A stretch of 64,000 nucleotides of DNA from Mayfieldus sp963740555 (GCA_963740555.1 CAVUES010000008.1:62001-126000); one strand, 5' to 3'. Counted from the stretch's first letter, positions 29,816 through 39,316 are shown. Numbers and translations: made by a program. The notes: generated by a model not told the origin, from the letters alone.

Positions 29816-30508
29816 CTAGGCTCTCAGAACGTACCCCGCTCCCCGCTTGGTGTGGAGGAGACGTGGCTCGCCGCCGGCCTCGAGCTTGCGCCGCAGGTTA
29901 GAGATGAAGACGTCGATCGTGTTGGTCGCCGCCATCGGGTCATAGCCCCAGACCTCGTCGAGCAGGCGCTCGCGGGAGACCACCAGGCGCTCGTTTCGCA
30001 TCAGGTACTCGAGCAGCTCGAATTCGCGGTTGGTGAGCTCGATCTCGCGCTCCCCGCGGTGAACCTCGCGGGTGTCCGGGTTGAGCTTCAGGTCGGCGAC
30101 GCCGAGCGACGCAGAGCCGCGCGGCGGCCGGCGTCGCAGCAGCGCCCGGATTCGGGCCAGGAACTCCTGGCGCTCGAACGGCTTGACGAGGTAGTCGTCG
30201 GCGCCGCTGTCGAGCCCCGTCACCCGATCCTCGGTCTCGGTGCGGGCGGTGAGGATGAGGATCGGAACGTCGCCGTCGGCGCGCAGCTGCTTGCAGACCT
30301 CGATCCCGTCCAGGCGTGGGAGGCCGAGGTCGAGGACGACCAGGTCGGGGATGAACTCCGCCGCCGCGTCGAGCGCTTCGACCCCGTCACCCGCGGTGCG
30401 AACCTCGTACCCCTCGTGACGAAGGGATCGCCGCAGCGCGTCGGTGATCTCGGCGTCGTCCTCGATCACCAGCACGCGTCCGCCGAGCAATTCCTCGTCT
30501 ACGGGCAT
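29816..30508 (-). CDS. OmpR/PhoB-family response regulator
   Basis: 230 residues: receiver domain with acidic pocket VLVIEDDAE, phospho-acceptor Asp60 in LVVLDLGLPRLDG, the Thr and Lys switch residues in ILTARTETED and YLVKPFERQE, then a winged-helix DNA-binding domain (REIELTNREFELLEYLMRNE, VWGYDPMAATNTIDVFISNLRRKLE and the wing RGAGYVLRA). Partner of the adjacent kinase; probably autoregulates the operon, though no direct repeats were recognised upstream. TAACAT lies six bases before the start codon, suggesting a leaderless transcript. Confidence 0.95.
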   Translation of the reverse strand: MPVDEELLGGRVLVIEDDAEITDALRRSLRHEGYEVRTAGDGVEALDAAAEFIPDLVVLDLGLPRLDGIEVCKQLRADGDVPILILTARTETEDRVTGLDSGADDYLVKPFERQEFLARIRALLRRRPPRGSASLGVADLKLNPDTREVHRGEREIELTNREFELLEYLMRNERLVVSRERLLDEVWGYDPMAATNTIDVFISNLRRKLEAGGEPRLLHTKRGAGYVLRA

Positions 30509-30614
30509 GCGTCGATGTTAGCCCCGCGCCGGCGTCGCAAGCGGAGGATTTATGGCTTCTTTACGCGGTTTGAGGGGCGCAGGGGAGCCACGTCAGGCGT
30601 CGAACTGAACCCTG

Positions 30615-33098
30615 ATGTCCGTGCGGCGAAAGCGCCGAAGACGGCCCGCGCGCCGGCGCGGCGCTCCGCGTGCCCAAAGACGACGGCGTCCCAAGGTCTC
30701 GCCCCGTCTCAGTCGCGAGCAGCTGGAGAAGCTCGAGCAGCGCCAGCTCGACGTTATCGGGCTGAGCCTGATCGCGGTCGGTGTCTATCTGACCTTCGTG
30801 CTCTACCTCGGCTGGGAGGGCGGCAAGATCGGCTCCGGGGCCCAGGACGCGCTCACCTACCTGTTCGGCAAGGTCGCCTATCTGGCCCCGCTGGCGTTGT
30901 TCGCGAGCGGGGCGGCGCTGATCCTGAAGCCGTTTCTTCCCGCGATCAAGCCTTTGCGGACCGGCGGCGTCTGCGTCATCGCAGGGCTGTTGCTGGCCTT
31001 CGCGGCGCAGACGGCGCACCTCGGCGCCGACTATCCACTGCGGCCCAGTTACTTCGACTCCGCGTGGTTCCCGCAGCACGGCGGGCTGGTCGGCGAAGCG
31101 CTCTACTGGGCCACCTCGACGCTGTTCCAGCGCGTCGGCGCGCACATCATCGCTCTGCTGCTGGTGTTTGCCGGCGCGCTGCTGCTCACCGGCACCTCGA
31201 TCGCCACCTTCCTCAGCGGGACCGGGAGGGCGCTGACCAAGGCACGGACAAGCGGCGCGGAGATGGCCCGCACCGTCGCCCAGACCCAATGGCGAAAGGA
31301 CGACGAGCTGGCGGGCCTCGAGACCCAGGTGGCGCCCACAGACGTGATGAGCGAATACCCCGAGGAGGACCTCGAGCCGGAGGTGCGGGTGGTCGAGTTC
31401 GACCAGGATCCGGAGGTCGACGTGCCGGACTCCGAAGCGCCGACCGGCGAGCTTGCCGCGGTCGAGATCCTCGACGGCGCCGACGACGGTGCGCCGGACG
31501 CGGTCGAGGCCGAGCCCGGCGCGGACGTGCCCGCGGTCGCACCGGGCCCGGCGCCCGAGGTTGCACGGACCCCGATGGGCGAGAAGCGCGGCGTCACGGC
31601 CTCGGACGAGATCGCGTATGAGCCGCCGCCGGCGAACGTCCTCGAGAAGGGCAAGGCCGACAAGGGGCCCGACCCACGCGATCACGAAAAGATTGGGACC
31701 AAGCTGGTCGAGACGCTCGGTCACTTCGGCGTCGAGGCGAAGATCGTCGGCATCGTCAGCGGCCCGCACGTCTCGCGCTACGAGCTGCGGCTGGCCCCGG
31801 GCACGAAGGTCAAGAAGGTGACCGAGCTCGCCAACGACCTCGCCTACGCGCTCGCCTCTACCGACATCCGCATCCTGGCCCCGATCCCGGGCAAGCAGGC
31901 GGTTGGGGTGGAGGTTCCGAACAGCCGTCGCCGGCTGGTGCGGCTCGGCGACATCTACCAAGGGCGGCCGGCGAAGGCCTCGCCGCTGGTCGGCTGGCTG
32001 GGCAAGGACATCGCCGGAAACGCGGTCTGGACCGACCTTCAGAAGATGCCCCACGTCCTGGTCGCCGGGACCACCGGGTCGGGCAAGTCGGGATGCATCA
32101 ATGCGATCCTCAGCTCGATCCTGATGAGCGCCTCGCCGAACGAGGTGCGCATGGTTCTCGTCGATCCGAAGCGGGTCGAGCTCAACCACTACGAGAACAT
32201 CCCGCACCTGCTGACCCCAATGGTCACCTCGCCGCGGCTGGCGGCCAACGTGCTCGCCAACCTGATCGGCGAGATGGAGAATCGCTACGGGATCATGGCC
32301 GAGGCCCGCTGCCGCAACCTCGGCGAGCTGAATCGGGCCCGCAAGCGGGTCGGCGAACCGCCCCTGCCTCACATCCTCTGCGTCATCGACGAGCTCGCCG
32401 ACCTGATGATGGTCGCGCCGGCCGAGGTCGAGGACTCGATCATCCGCCTGGCGCAGAAGTCGCGCGCGACGGGCATCCACCTGGTGCTGGCGACGCAGCG
32501 CCCCTCGACTGACATCATCACCGGCACGATCAAGGTCAACATCCCGGCCCGGATCGCCTTCGCGGTCTCCTCGCAGACCGACTCGCGGGTGATCCTCGAC
32601 CAGGGTGGGGCGGAGGCCCTGCTGGGCCAGGGCGACATGCTGTTCCGCCCCGCGGGGACCTCGAAGATGCAGCGGATCCAGGGCGCCTTCGTGACCGAGG
32701 AGGAGATTGCCCGCATCACGACCCACTGGTCGAAGCAGGGCGAGCCCGAGTTCGAGCAGGAGCTGCTCGAGGCCCGAACTGAGCCCGAGGACGAGGCCGA
32801 GGCGAGAGACATCGACCCCGATCAGGACGACCTTCTCGACGAGGCCATCCACCTCGTCGTGCAGACGCAGACTGCGTCGGTCTCGATGCTCCAGCGCCGG
32901 CTGCGGGTCGGCTACACGCGCGCCGGGCGGCTGATCGACATGCTCGAGCGACGCGGCGTGATCTCCGGCTATGAGGGATCCAAGCCTCGCCAGGTGCTGA
33001 TCACCGAGGCCGATCTGGCACGTGTGGTCGGCGGTGGGCAGGGCTCGCCTCAGGAGCCGCAGCCCGAGCCGGTGACCAGCTCGCACGACGTCACATAG
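30615..33098 (+). CDS. ftsK: DNA translocase FtsK/SpoIIIE
   Basis: Pumps chromosomal DNA through the division septum and coordinates dimer resolution. 827 residues: a very basic N-terminus (about residues 1-30, RRKRRRRPARRRG), four predicted membrane helices between about 47 and 200, an acidic Pro-rich linker, then the alpha, beta and gamma motor domains. Walker A is AGTTGSGKSGCINA, Walker B FLCVIDELADLMM-like (ILCVIDELADLM), with RPSTDIITGTIKVNIPARIAF; the gamma winged helix (SMLQRRLRVGYTRAGRLIDMLERRGVI) should read KOPS-like sites. Length and order are standard. Confidence 0.96.
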   Translation: MSVRRKRRRRPARRRGAPRAQRRRRPKVSPRLSREQLEKLEQRQLDVIGLSLIAVGVYLTFVLYLGWEGGKIGSGAQDALTYLFGKVAYLAPLALFASGAALILKPFLPAIKPLRTGGVCVIAGLLLAFAAQTAHLGADYPLRPSYFDSAWFPQHGGLVGEALYWATSTLFQRVGAHIIALLLVFAGALLLTGTSIATFLSGTGRALTKARTSGAEMARTVAQTQWRKDDELAGLETQVAPTDVMSEYPEEDLEPEVRVVEFDQDPEVDVPDSEAPTGELAAVEILDGADDGAPDAVEAEPGADVPAVAPGPAPEVARTPMGEKRGVTASDEIAYEPPPANVLEKGKADKGPDPRDHEKIGTKLVETLGHFGVEAKIVGIVSGPHVSRYELRLAPGTKVKKVTELANDLAYALASTDIRILAPIPGKQAVGVEVPNSRRRLVRLGDIYQGRPAKASPLVGWLGKDIAGNAVWTDLQKMPHVLVAGTTGSGKSGCINAILSSILMSASPNEVRMVLVDPKRVELNHYENIPHLLTPMVTSPRLAANVLANLIGEMENRYGIMAEARCRNLGELNRARKRVGEPPLPHILCVIDELADLMMVAPAEVEDSIIRLAQKSRATGIHLVLATQRPSTDIITGTIKVNIPARIAFAVSSQTDSRVILDQGGAEALLGQGDMLFRPAGTSKMQRIQGAFVTEEEIARITTHWSKQGEPEFEQELLEARTEPEDEAEARDIDPDQDDLLDEAIHLVVQTQTASVSMLQRRLRVGYTRAGRLIDMLERRGVISGYEGSKPRQVLITEADLARVVGGGQGSPQEPQPEPVTSSHDVT

Positions 33099-33248
33099 CC
33101 GGCAGGTGCTCCGCTCTCGCTCGCGCCCGAAACATCAGGGCATAGACGGGCGCTCGCTCAGGGAGCCGTAGGCGACCGGTGGGTGAGCTTGCCCACCGTC
33201 CGCCCTGCCGGGTGTCGCAGGGACGGCGCTCGTAGGACAATTGGCACC
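33099..33248 (+). other. Structured spacer between ftsK and the RodZ-like gene
   Basis: 150 bases without a gene. Distant arms CCGGCAGG (33099-33106) and CCTGCCGG (33204-33211) are perfect complements and enclose a local hairpin CGGTGGG / CCCACCG near 33176-33197. A GACAAT (33236-33241) seven bases before the downstream GTG is a candidate -10. Probably the ftsK terminator plus the next promoter. Confidence 0.4.
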
Positions 33249-34013
33249 GTGGAGACCGAAATCGGATCGACTCTGCACGAAGCGCGGATCCGCCACAAGA
33301 TCGATCTGACCGAGATCGAGGAGCGGACGAAGATCCGCGTGCGCTACCTGCGGGCGCTGGAAAACGAGGAGTGGGACCTGCTCCCAGGTCCGACCTACAC
33401 CCGCAGCTTCATTCGCACCTACGCGTCGTTTCTCGGCCTCGACGGCGAGCGACTCGCCGACGACTATCGGCGGCTGGAGGAGGATCGCATGCCCGAGCCC
33501 GCCGGCGCTCGCGAGTCGCATCCGCTGCCCCCTCGCCTCGCCGGGGCTGGAGGAGGACCTCGGTTAGGGCCCGGTGTGATCGGCGCCCTGGTCGTCGCGG
33601 CGCTGGTGGCGGTCCTATTCGTTATCGGAGTGACGTCCAACTCGAGCAACGACAACACCGCACCCGGTAACGCCGGACACAACGGGACCCCCAAACAGGG
33701 CAAGAAGGGGGGCGCCGCGGCGAAGCAGACGCCCGGGGTCTCGATCCAGCTCACCGCGACCGCCGAGGTCTGGGTCTGCGCGCTGGCGGCGGACGGGACC
33801 CGGGTGGTCAACGGACAAATCCTTCCCGCCGGAACACAGGTGGGGCCGTTCCATTCCGGAAAGTTCGACCTCGCGTTCGGCAACGGAGGTGTCGACCTGA
33901 AGGTGAACGGCAAGCCGTTCCGGGTTCAGAACACGCCCAGCCCGGTCGGCTACGAGGTGACCCCGAACGGCACGCACCTACTCCAACCGGGCACCAGGCC
34001 CGATTGCACGTGA
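33249..34013 (+). CDS. RodZ-like helix-turn-helix membrane protein with DUF4115 domain
   Basis: 254 residues. The N-terminal HTH_25 domain (IGSTLHEARIRHKIDLTEIEERTKIRVRYLRALE, then LPGPTYTRSFIRTYASFLGLD) is the cytosolic module that in RodZ contacts MreB. A Pro/Arg linker leads to a single membrane helix (about 118-138, VIGALVVAALVAVLFVIGV) and an extracellular Gly/Lys-rich spacer with a C-terminal beta-rich DUF4115 domain containing two cysteines. Probably acts in cell-shape or division control, in keeping with the ftsK neighbourhood. GTG start selected because the HTH begins right after it. Confidence 0.9.
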   Translation: METEIGSTLHEARIRHKIDLTEIEERTKIRVRYLRALENEEWDLLPGPTYTRSFIRTYASFLGLDGERLADDYRRLEEDRMPEPAGARESHPLPPRLAGAGGGPRLGPGVIGALVVAALVAVLFVIGVTSNSSNDNTAPGNAGHNGTPKQGKKGGAAAKQTPGVSIQLTATAEVWVCALAADGTRVVNGQILPAGTQVGPFHSGKFDLAFGNGGVDLKVNGKPFRVQNTPSPVGYEVTPNGTHLLQPGTRPDCT

Positions 34014-34080
34014 TCGCTGTGAGCGCGAGGTTCAGCCAAAGAGCATTGTGGAAGGCCGAGCGCGAACCGAGAGGGATTCT

Positions 34081-35355
34081 GTGAGCGTAAGGGCCGGCAT
34101 CGTCGTGACGGGAAACGAGGTCCTCAACGGGCGCATCCAGGACTCAAACGGCCCCTGGATATCCGAGCGCCTGGCCGAGCTGGGCGTGGAGGTCGCGAGC
34201 ATCTTCGTCGTCGCCGACCGCCCCGACGACCTCGAGTCGGCGCTTCGCTTCATGGAGGACGAGGGGATGGATCTGGTCGTGACCTCGGGCGGGCTCGGGC
34301 CGACGGCGGACGACCTCACCGCCGAGGTGGTGGCGAAGTTCGCCGGCCGCGAGATGGTGCTCGACGAGAGCATGGAGCAGAAGATCGCCCGCATCCTGCG
34401 CGACTTCGCGCGCCGGCTGCGGCTCGACGAGGACGCGTTGCAGGCGGCGAACCGAAAGCAGGCGATGGTTCCGGAAGGTGCGACGACGATCGATCCCGCC
34501 GGCACCGCCCCGGGACTGGTCGTCCCGGCGGATCGCCTGACCGTGATCGTGCTGCCTGGGCCGCCACGCGAGCTTCAGTCGATGTGGGAGGAGGCGATCG
34601 AGTCGGGCGCGGCGCAGGCGGCGCTCGACGGGGCGACGCCGTTTCAGGGCTACACGCTGCGGATGATCGGCATCCCTGAGTCGGAGATCGCCAAGAGCCT
34701 GCGTGAGATCGAGTCCGAGACCGACCTGTCGGCGCTGGAGATCACCACCTGCCTGCGCCGCGGCGAGATCGAGATCGACGTCCGCTACCGCGAGGGCGCC
34801 GAGGCGGCCGCCGACGCGGTGCGCGGCGGCCTCGCCGAGCGCCACGACCGCTTCCTGTTCAGCCAGGACGGAACCACGGTCGACGAGCAGGTCGCGGAGC
34901 TGCTTGCGGGCCACCGCCTGGGACTTGCCGAGTCGTGCTCGGGGGGTCTGCTGGCGGCGCGGATCACCAACGTCCCTGGGGCGTCGGCCTACCTTGCCGG
35001 CAGCGTCGTCGCCTATTCCAACGACGCGAAGGTCGAGCTGCTCGGCGTCGACGCGGAGCTGATCGAGGAGCACGGCGCTGTGGCTCCGGAGGTCGCCGAG
35101 GCGATGGCGCACGGGGCGCTGGAGCGTTTCGACGCCGACGTCGCGGTCTCGGTGACCGGGATCGCCGGTCCCGACGGCGGGACGAAGGAGAAGCCGGTCG
35201 GCTACGTCTGTTTTCACGCCCTGACCGCCAATGGCGCCAGCCTCGCGCGCGATCCGGTGATCCCGGGCGATCGCGCCGACATCCGCGAGCGCTCGGCGCT
35301 GGTCGGCATGCACATGCTTCGAATCCTGCTCGGTGGGCAGGAGGCGCCGCTGTGA
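34081..35355 (+). CDS. cinA: CinA-family protein (NMN amidohydrolase / competence-damage protein)
   Basis: 424 residues. The N-terminal molybdopterin-binding-like domain shows AGIVVTGNEVLNGRIQDSN, TSGGLGPTADDLTAE and VLPGPPRELQSMW; the C-terminal PncC domain shows LAESCSGGLLAARITNVPGAS, SVVAYSNDAK and SVTGIAGPDGG. PncC recycles nicotinamide mononucleotide; the N-terminal domain may be an ADP-ribose pyrophosphatase. GTG at 34081 is chosen over an in-frame GTG at 34048 because GAGAGGGA lies just upstream and the family N-terminus starts there. cinA near recA is a common arrangement. Confidence 0.94.
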   Translation: MSVRAGIVVTGNEVLNGRIQDSNGPWISERLAELGVEVASIFVVADRPDDLESALRFMEDEGMDLVVTSGGLGPTADDLTAEVVAKFAGREMVLDESMEQKIARILRDFARRLRLDEDALQAANRKQAMVPEGATTIDPAGTAPGLVVPADRLTVIVLPGPPRELQSMWEEAIESGAAQAALDGATPFQGYTLRMIGIPESEIAKSLREIESETDLSALEITTCLRRGEIEIDVRYREGAEAAADAVRGGLAERHDRFLFSQDGTTVDEQVAELLAGHRLGLAESCSGGLLAARITNVPGASAYLAGSVVAYSNDAKVELLGVDAELIEEHGAVAPEVAEAMAHGALERFDADVAVSVTGIAGPDGGTKEKPVGYVCFHALTANGASLARDPVIPGDRADIRERSALVGMHMLRILLGGQEAPL

Positions 35356-35360
35356 ATCGG

Positions 35361-35388
35361 TTCCTCGTTCCTCGTTCCTCGATCCTCG
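35361..35388 (+). repeat. Heptanucleotide array abutting an epoxide hydrolase start
   Basis: Four tandem units TTCCTCG, TTCCTCG, TTCCTCG, ATCCTCG (35361-35388) that end exactly at the base before the ATG (35389). They fill nearly the whole spacer after cinA, leaving no ordinary Shine-Dalgarno. Confidence 0.9.
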
Positions 35389-36497
35389 ATGGCTGAGCTC
35401 GAGGCGTTTGAGGTTTCGATCTCAGACGCCGTCTTCACCGATCTGCGCGAGCGTCTCGCCAGGACTCGCTGGCCCGAGCAGCCCGGGCAGGGTTGGGAGC
35501 TCGGGGTCGACGTGGATTACCTGCGCGAGCTATGCGGCTACTGGGCCGACGGCTACGACCCGCAGCGGCTATGTGGGTTGCTGAACAGGTTCGGCAACTT
35601 CCGCTGGCAGGGACTTCACCTGATCCACGAGCGGGGGGAGGGCAGGGAGCTGCCGTTGCTGCTGCTGCACGGCTGGCCGGGCGGGCCGATCGAGTACCTC
35701 GACGTGATCCCGCGGCTGGTCGAAGCGGGACACGAGGTGGCCGTCCCTTCCATGCCTGGCTATGCCTGGTCCGACGACCCGGGCACGCCGCTCGACATCG
35801 CCGCCGTCGCGGCGCGGTTCCGCGAGCTGGCCGAGGACGGCCTCGGCTGGAAGCGCTACGGCGTCGTCGGCGGCGACTGGGGCGGGCCGGTGGCCGCCCG
35901 GATTGCCTTCGACTCCCCGCAGCGAGTCGCCGCCCTCTACGTGTTCACCCCCGGGGTGCTGCCGCCCGCCGCGGAGCTTGCCGACCCACCGCTCACGGAG
36001 GCCGAGCAGGCCTTCGTCGAGACCGGCCTGCGCTGGCGCCGCCGCGAGGGCCACCACATGCTCGTTCAATCCACGGTGCCCGACATCGTCTCCGTGGGCC
36101 TCAACGACTCGCCCGCCGGCCTCGCCGCCTACCTGGTGGAGAAGTACCGGCGCTGGAGCGATTGCGACGGTGACGTGGAGAGGCGCTTCTCCAAGGACCA
36201 GCTCTGCGACTACCTGACGATGTACTGGGCCACCGGCACGATCGCCTCCTCGATGCGCCTCTACTGGGGCGAGCGGGCCGATCGCTGGCGGCCGGCTGAG
36301 CGGGGGAGACAATCGACGTCCCCACCGCGGTCGCCGTCTTTCCGGCCGAGATCGTCAACCCGCCCCGCGAGTGGACCGCCCGCCTGCTCCCCGACCTGCG
36401 GCGCTGGACCGAGATGCCGCGCGGCGGCCACTTCGCGGCCCACGAGGAGCCGGAGCTGCTGGTCAACGAACTGCTCGCCTTCCTCGACCAGCTCTAG
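35389..36497 (+). CDS. Epoxide hydrolase (EHN-type), one frameshift near the 3' end
   Basis: Alpha/beta-hydrolase with the N-terminal EHN module (FEVSISDAVFTDLRERLARTRWPE, GFGNF-like NRFGNFRWQG) and the core LLLLHGWPGGPIEYLDVIP, nucleophile Asp in VGGDWGGPVAARIA. The frame is lost at the G run 36302-36306: adding one G (five to six) lets translation continue in the other frame as GETIDVPT, FPAEIVNPPREW and the catalytic-His region MPRGGHFAAHEEPELL, stopping at 36497 (about 369 residues). Without the correction the catalytic His would be lost. Sequencing error in a homopolymer is the simplest reading. Converges with the next gene, sharing a CTAG stop overlap. Confidence 0.88.
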
Positions 36498-37390
36498 CTG
36501 AGAAAGGCCAGGGCGCGACGAGCGATGAGCTCGGGCTTCTCGTCGACGAGGAAGTGCCCCGAGTCGGGGACCAGCTCGACCTCCATGTCGTCGGTATGCG
36601 GCTCGTAGCCGGCGAGCAACCGCGGGGAGACGTAGCGGTCGGCGGCGCCGAACAGCAGCAGTGTGGGAACCGCGAGGCGCTGGCGCCGGTGGGCGCCGCC
36701 CCGTAGCCCCGAGGAGAAGATCCGCAGGTAGTAGCGGTATAGCTTCATCGCGGCCTCGGCGCGGGCGGGGTCGCGGAACTGGCTCAGGTAGATCTCGAAC
36801 CCGTCAGGGAAGAGATCGCCCACGTTGCCGTGGCCGAGGATGAAGCCGGGCATGCGACCCGATTCCGCCAGCCATCTGCCCAGAAGCGGAGTCGCGTTGG
36901 CGATCGCGTACCAGCTGCGCCACGTCTCCAGCAACAGGCTCGGCTCGACCTTCGGCCAGGGATGGGGCGCATTGCAGACCACCATGCGCTCGATGCGGTC
37001 CGAGTGATCGAGTCCGAGCAGGAACGCCGTCCAGCCGCCCCAGTCGTGGCCGATCACGCTTGCGCTCTCGATCTCCAGGGCGTCGAGCAGCGCGACCTGG
37101 TCGGTGGCGAAGGTATCTCCGTCATAGCCGTCTCCGGGGGCTTCGGTCCAGCCGAAGCCGCGCAGATCGGGGGCGAGCAGCCGGAAGTGCGGCGCCAGCC
37201 GCTCGATCAGACCCCGCCACATGTACCAATGCTGCGGCCAGCCGTGGAGCAGCAGCACCGGCGGGCCTTCGCCCGCCTCGGCGAGGTGGACGTCGATCCC
37301 GTTCGCGCGTACGAGGCGGTGCTTGACCCCCTCGACCTCGGGCAGGTCATGGGCTAGATCCCGCGCTTGCGCCCTCGGGCCTCCGCTCAT
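36494..37390 (-). CDS. Alpha/beta-fold hydrolase, epoxide hydrolase-like
   Basis: 298 residues: the oxyanion region VLLLHGWPQHWYMWRGLIERL, APDLRGFGWTEAP, the nucleophile elbow GHDWGGWTAF with Asp as nucleophile (epoxide hydrolase or haloalkane dehalogenase type), and the final catalytic His in VPDSGHFLVDEKPELI. The Asp nucleophile and the tyrosines in the cap (YLSQ, YRYYLR) favour epoxide hydrolase. It overlaps the convergent hydrolase by four bases and is divergent from thpR. The two adjacent hydrolases are different subfamilies, not a recent duplication. Confidence 0.88.
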   Translation of the reverse strand: MSGGPRAQARDLAHDLPEVEGVKHRLVRANGIDVHLAEAGEGPPVLLLHGWPQHWYMWRGLIERLAPHFRLLAPDLRGFGWTEAPGDGYDGDTFATDQVALLDALEIESASVIGHDWGGWTAFLLGLDHSDRIERMVVCNAPHPWPKVEPSLLLETWRSWYAIANATPLLGRWLAESGRMPGFILGHGNVGDLFPDGFEIYLSQFRDPARAEAAMKLYRYYLRIFSSGLRGGAHRRQRLAVPTLLLFGAADRYVSPRLLAGYEPHTDDMEVELVPDSGHFLVDEKPELIARRALAFLS

Positions 37391-37434
37391 CTGCGTCCGA
37401 GTCTATTTCGCGACGGTCTTGACGCAATCCCGCA

Positions 37435-37463
37435 TTGCATCGCGCGCTTTGTCCGCGTAGCTT
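37435..37463 (+). promoter_or_regulatory. Promoter of thpR-recA
   Basis: TTGCAT (37435-37440), 17-nt spacer, TAGCTT (37458-37463), with the thpR ATG seven bases downstream, so leaderless. No LexA/SOS-box-like palindrome was recognised between the divergent genes. Confidence 0.7.
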
Positions 37464-37470
37464 GGCGGCG

Positions 37471-38064
37471 ATGGCGAAGGAGCGGTTGAAGTCGCCGCGG
37501 GCGCGGCTGTTCGTGGCGCTCGACCTGCCGGAGGGCGTTCGCGAAGGCATCGTGGAGTGGCAGCGCGCAGAGCTCACCGAGGCGGCGCTGCGCGTCGTTG
37601 GGGCGGAGAACCTGCACGTCACGCTCGCTTTTCTCGGCTACACGCCGGAGAAGGCGATCGGGGCGGTGGCGGAAGTGGTAAACGCGATCACCGCGCGTGC
37701 GCCTCGGATCGAGCTTCAGTCGCAGCCGGTGGGAAGGCCAAAGGGGCGCCCGCGACTCTTTGCGCTCGACGCGCGGTCCGAGGCGACGATCGACCTGCAG
37801 GCCGGCCTCGAGCGCGAGCTGGTCGGCGAGCGACTCTACAAGCCGGAGAAGCGCCCCTTCTGGCCCCACGTGACGGTCGCCCGGGTCCGCCCGGAGAAGC
37901 GCGGCTCGAAGCGGCCGGCGCGGATCGAGAAGCTTCCCGGAGAGCTGCCGGAGTCGCTGTGCCAGGCCTTCCGTGCTGTCCGGGTGACGCTCTACCGTTC
38001 GACGCTCAGGCCGCAGGGCGCCGAGTACGCGCCCCTGGCGCAAGTTGCGCTGCCCGCGGACTAA
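37471..38064 (+). CDS. thpR: RNA 2',3'-cyclic phosphodiesterase (2H family)
   Basis: 197 residues from the ATG at 37471. Two HxTx motifs, HVTLAFLG and HVTVARVR, about 130 residues apart, form the 2H phosphoesterase active site; the start RLFVALDLPEGVREGI is the LigT/ThpR signature. It opens 2',3'-cyclic phosphates on RNA ends, with weak ligase activity known in the family. Its position just before recA and after cinA is common in actinobacteria and Firmicutes, suggesting co-transcription with recA. Confidence 0.93.
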   Translation: MAKERLKSPRARLFVALDLPEGVREGIVEWQRAELTEAALRVVGAENLHVTLAFLGYTPEKAIGAVAEVVNAITARAPRIELQSQPVGRPKGRPRLFALDARSEATIDLQAGLERELVGERLYKPEKRPFWPHVTVARVRPEKRGSKRPARIEKLPGELPESLCQAFRAVRVTLYRSTLRPQGAEYAPLAQVALPAD

Positions 38065-38082
38065 ACAGATGAGGTGAAAGAG

Positions 38083-39219
38083 ATGGCAGATGGCAAAACA
38101 GCTTTGAAGGACGCTTCGGCGAAGGACGCCAAGGCAAGAGACGCGGCGCTGGACGCCGCGGTGACCCAGATCGAGCGCGAGTTTGGAGCCGGCTCGGTGA
38201 TGAAGCTGGGCGACGATGCCGCGATCCCGGTCGAGGCGATCCCGACCGGTGCGCTGTCGCTTGACCTGGCGCTCGGGGTCGGCGGCGTGCCGCGGGGCCG
38301 GATCGTGGAGATATTCGGCCCCGAATCGTCGGGCAAGACGACGCTGATCTACCACATCATCGCCGAGGCCCAGGCGAAGGGCGGGATCTGCGCCTTCGTC
38401 GACGCCGAGCACGCGATAGACCCGATCTACGCGAACCGGATCGGCGTCGACACCGACGAGCTGCTGGTCTCCCAGCCCGACTACGGCGAGCAGGCGCTCG
38501 AGATCGTCGACGTTCTGGTTCGCTCCGGCGCCGTCGACGTGGTCGCGATCGACTCGGTGGCGGCGCTGACGCCGCGCGCCGAGCTGGAGGGCCAGATGGG
38601 TGAGACCCAGGTCGGCCTTCAGGCCCGCCTGATGTCGCAGGCGCTGCGCAAGCTCGCCGGCAACCTCAGCCGCGCCAACACGGTGCTCCTGTTCACCAAC
38701 CAGATCCGCGAGAAGATCGGGATCCAGTTCGGCAGCCCGGAGACCCAGCCGGGCGGGCGGGCGCTGAAGTTCTATTCCTCTCAGCGCCTCGACCTGCGCC
38801 GCATCGAGACCCTCAAGGAGGGCACCGAGGCGGTCGGCAACCGGGTCCGCGTCAAGGTGGTCAAGAACAAGGTCGCGGCGCCGTTTCGCCAAGCGGAGTT
38901 CGACGTCGACTACGGGGACGGCATCTCCAAGCAGGGATGCCTGATCGACCTCGGCCTCGAGCACGATCTGGTGAAGAAGTCCGGCTCGTTCTTCTCCTAC
39001 GGCGAGCTGCGACTCGGCCAGGGACGCAACAACTCCAAGCGGTACCTGACCGAGAACCCGAAGCTTGCGAAGGAGATCGAGGCCAAGATCCTGGAGAAAG
39101 TCGGGGCCGAGCGCGCCGCTGCGGCGGCTCCGGACATCGCGCCAGTCGAGGAAGCGGCGGGGGAGCCAGAGGACAAAGCGCCTCCAAAGAAGGCCGAGGC
39201 ACAGAAGAAGGCCGCCTGA
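38083..39219 (+). CDS. recA: Recombinase A
   Basis: Strand-exchange and SOS co-protease ATPase. 378 residues from the ATG at 38083, whose Shine-Dalgarno GAGGTG lies seven bases upstream; an in-frame GTG at 38074 falls within that site and is less likely. Walker A GPESSGKTTL (about residues 79-88), AFVDAEHAIDPIYA, VVAIDSVAALTPRAELEGQMG, loop L2 TNQIREKIGIQFGSPETQPGGRALKFY. The C-terminus is Ala/Lys/Glu-rich. No intein. Followed by a palindrome, then recX. Confidence 0.98.
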   Translation: MADGKTALKDASAKDAKARDAALDAAVTQIEREFGAGSVMKLGDDAAIPVEAIPTGALSLDLALGVGGVPRGRIVEIFGPESSGKTTLIYHIIAEAQAKGGICAFVDAEHAIDPIYANRIGVDTDELLVSQPDYGEQALEIVDVLVRSGAVDVVAIDSVAALTPRAELEGQMGETQVGLQARLMSQALRKLAGNLSRANTVLLFTNQIREKIGIQFGSPETQPGGRALKFYSSQRLDLRRIETLKEGTEAVGNRVRVKVVKNKVAAPFRQAEFDVDYGDGISKQGCLIDLGLEHDLVKKSGSFFSYGELRLGQGRNNSKRYLTENPKLAKEIEAKILEKVGAERAAAAAPDIAPVEEAAGEPEDKAPPKKAEAQKKAA

Positions 39220-39227
39220 GCACACCC

Positions 39228-39300
39228 GACCATCGCATCTCGTCGTCCTTGGACGCTCATGTGCGGAGCACACATCGCGTCCTACGTCCTCGATCTGCTT
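39228..39300. repeat. Long imperfect palindrome after recA (family B, copy 3)
   Basis: Begins ACCATCGCATCTCGTCGTCC, has a central ATGTGC-GGA-GCACACAT, and ends TACGTCCTCGATCTGC; the outer arms are roughly complementary over about 65 bp. The left end resembles the regions after mihF and rnj. Likely a recA terminator or attenuator ahead of recX. Confidence 0.5.
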
Positions 39301-39316
39301 GGCCGGGCGCACTCAC

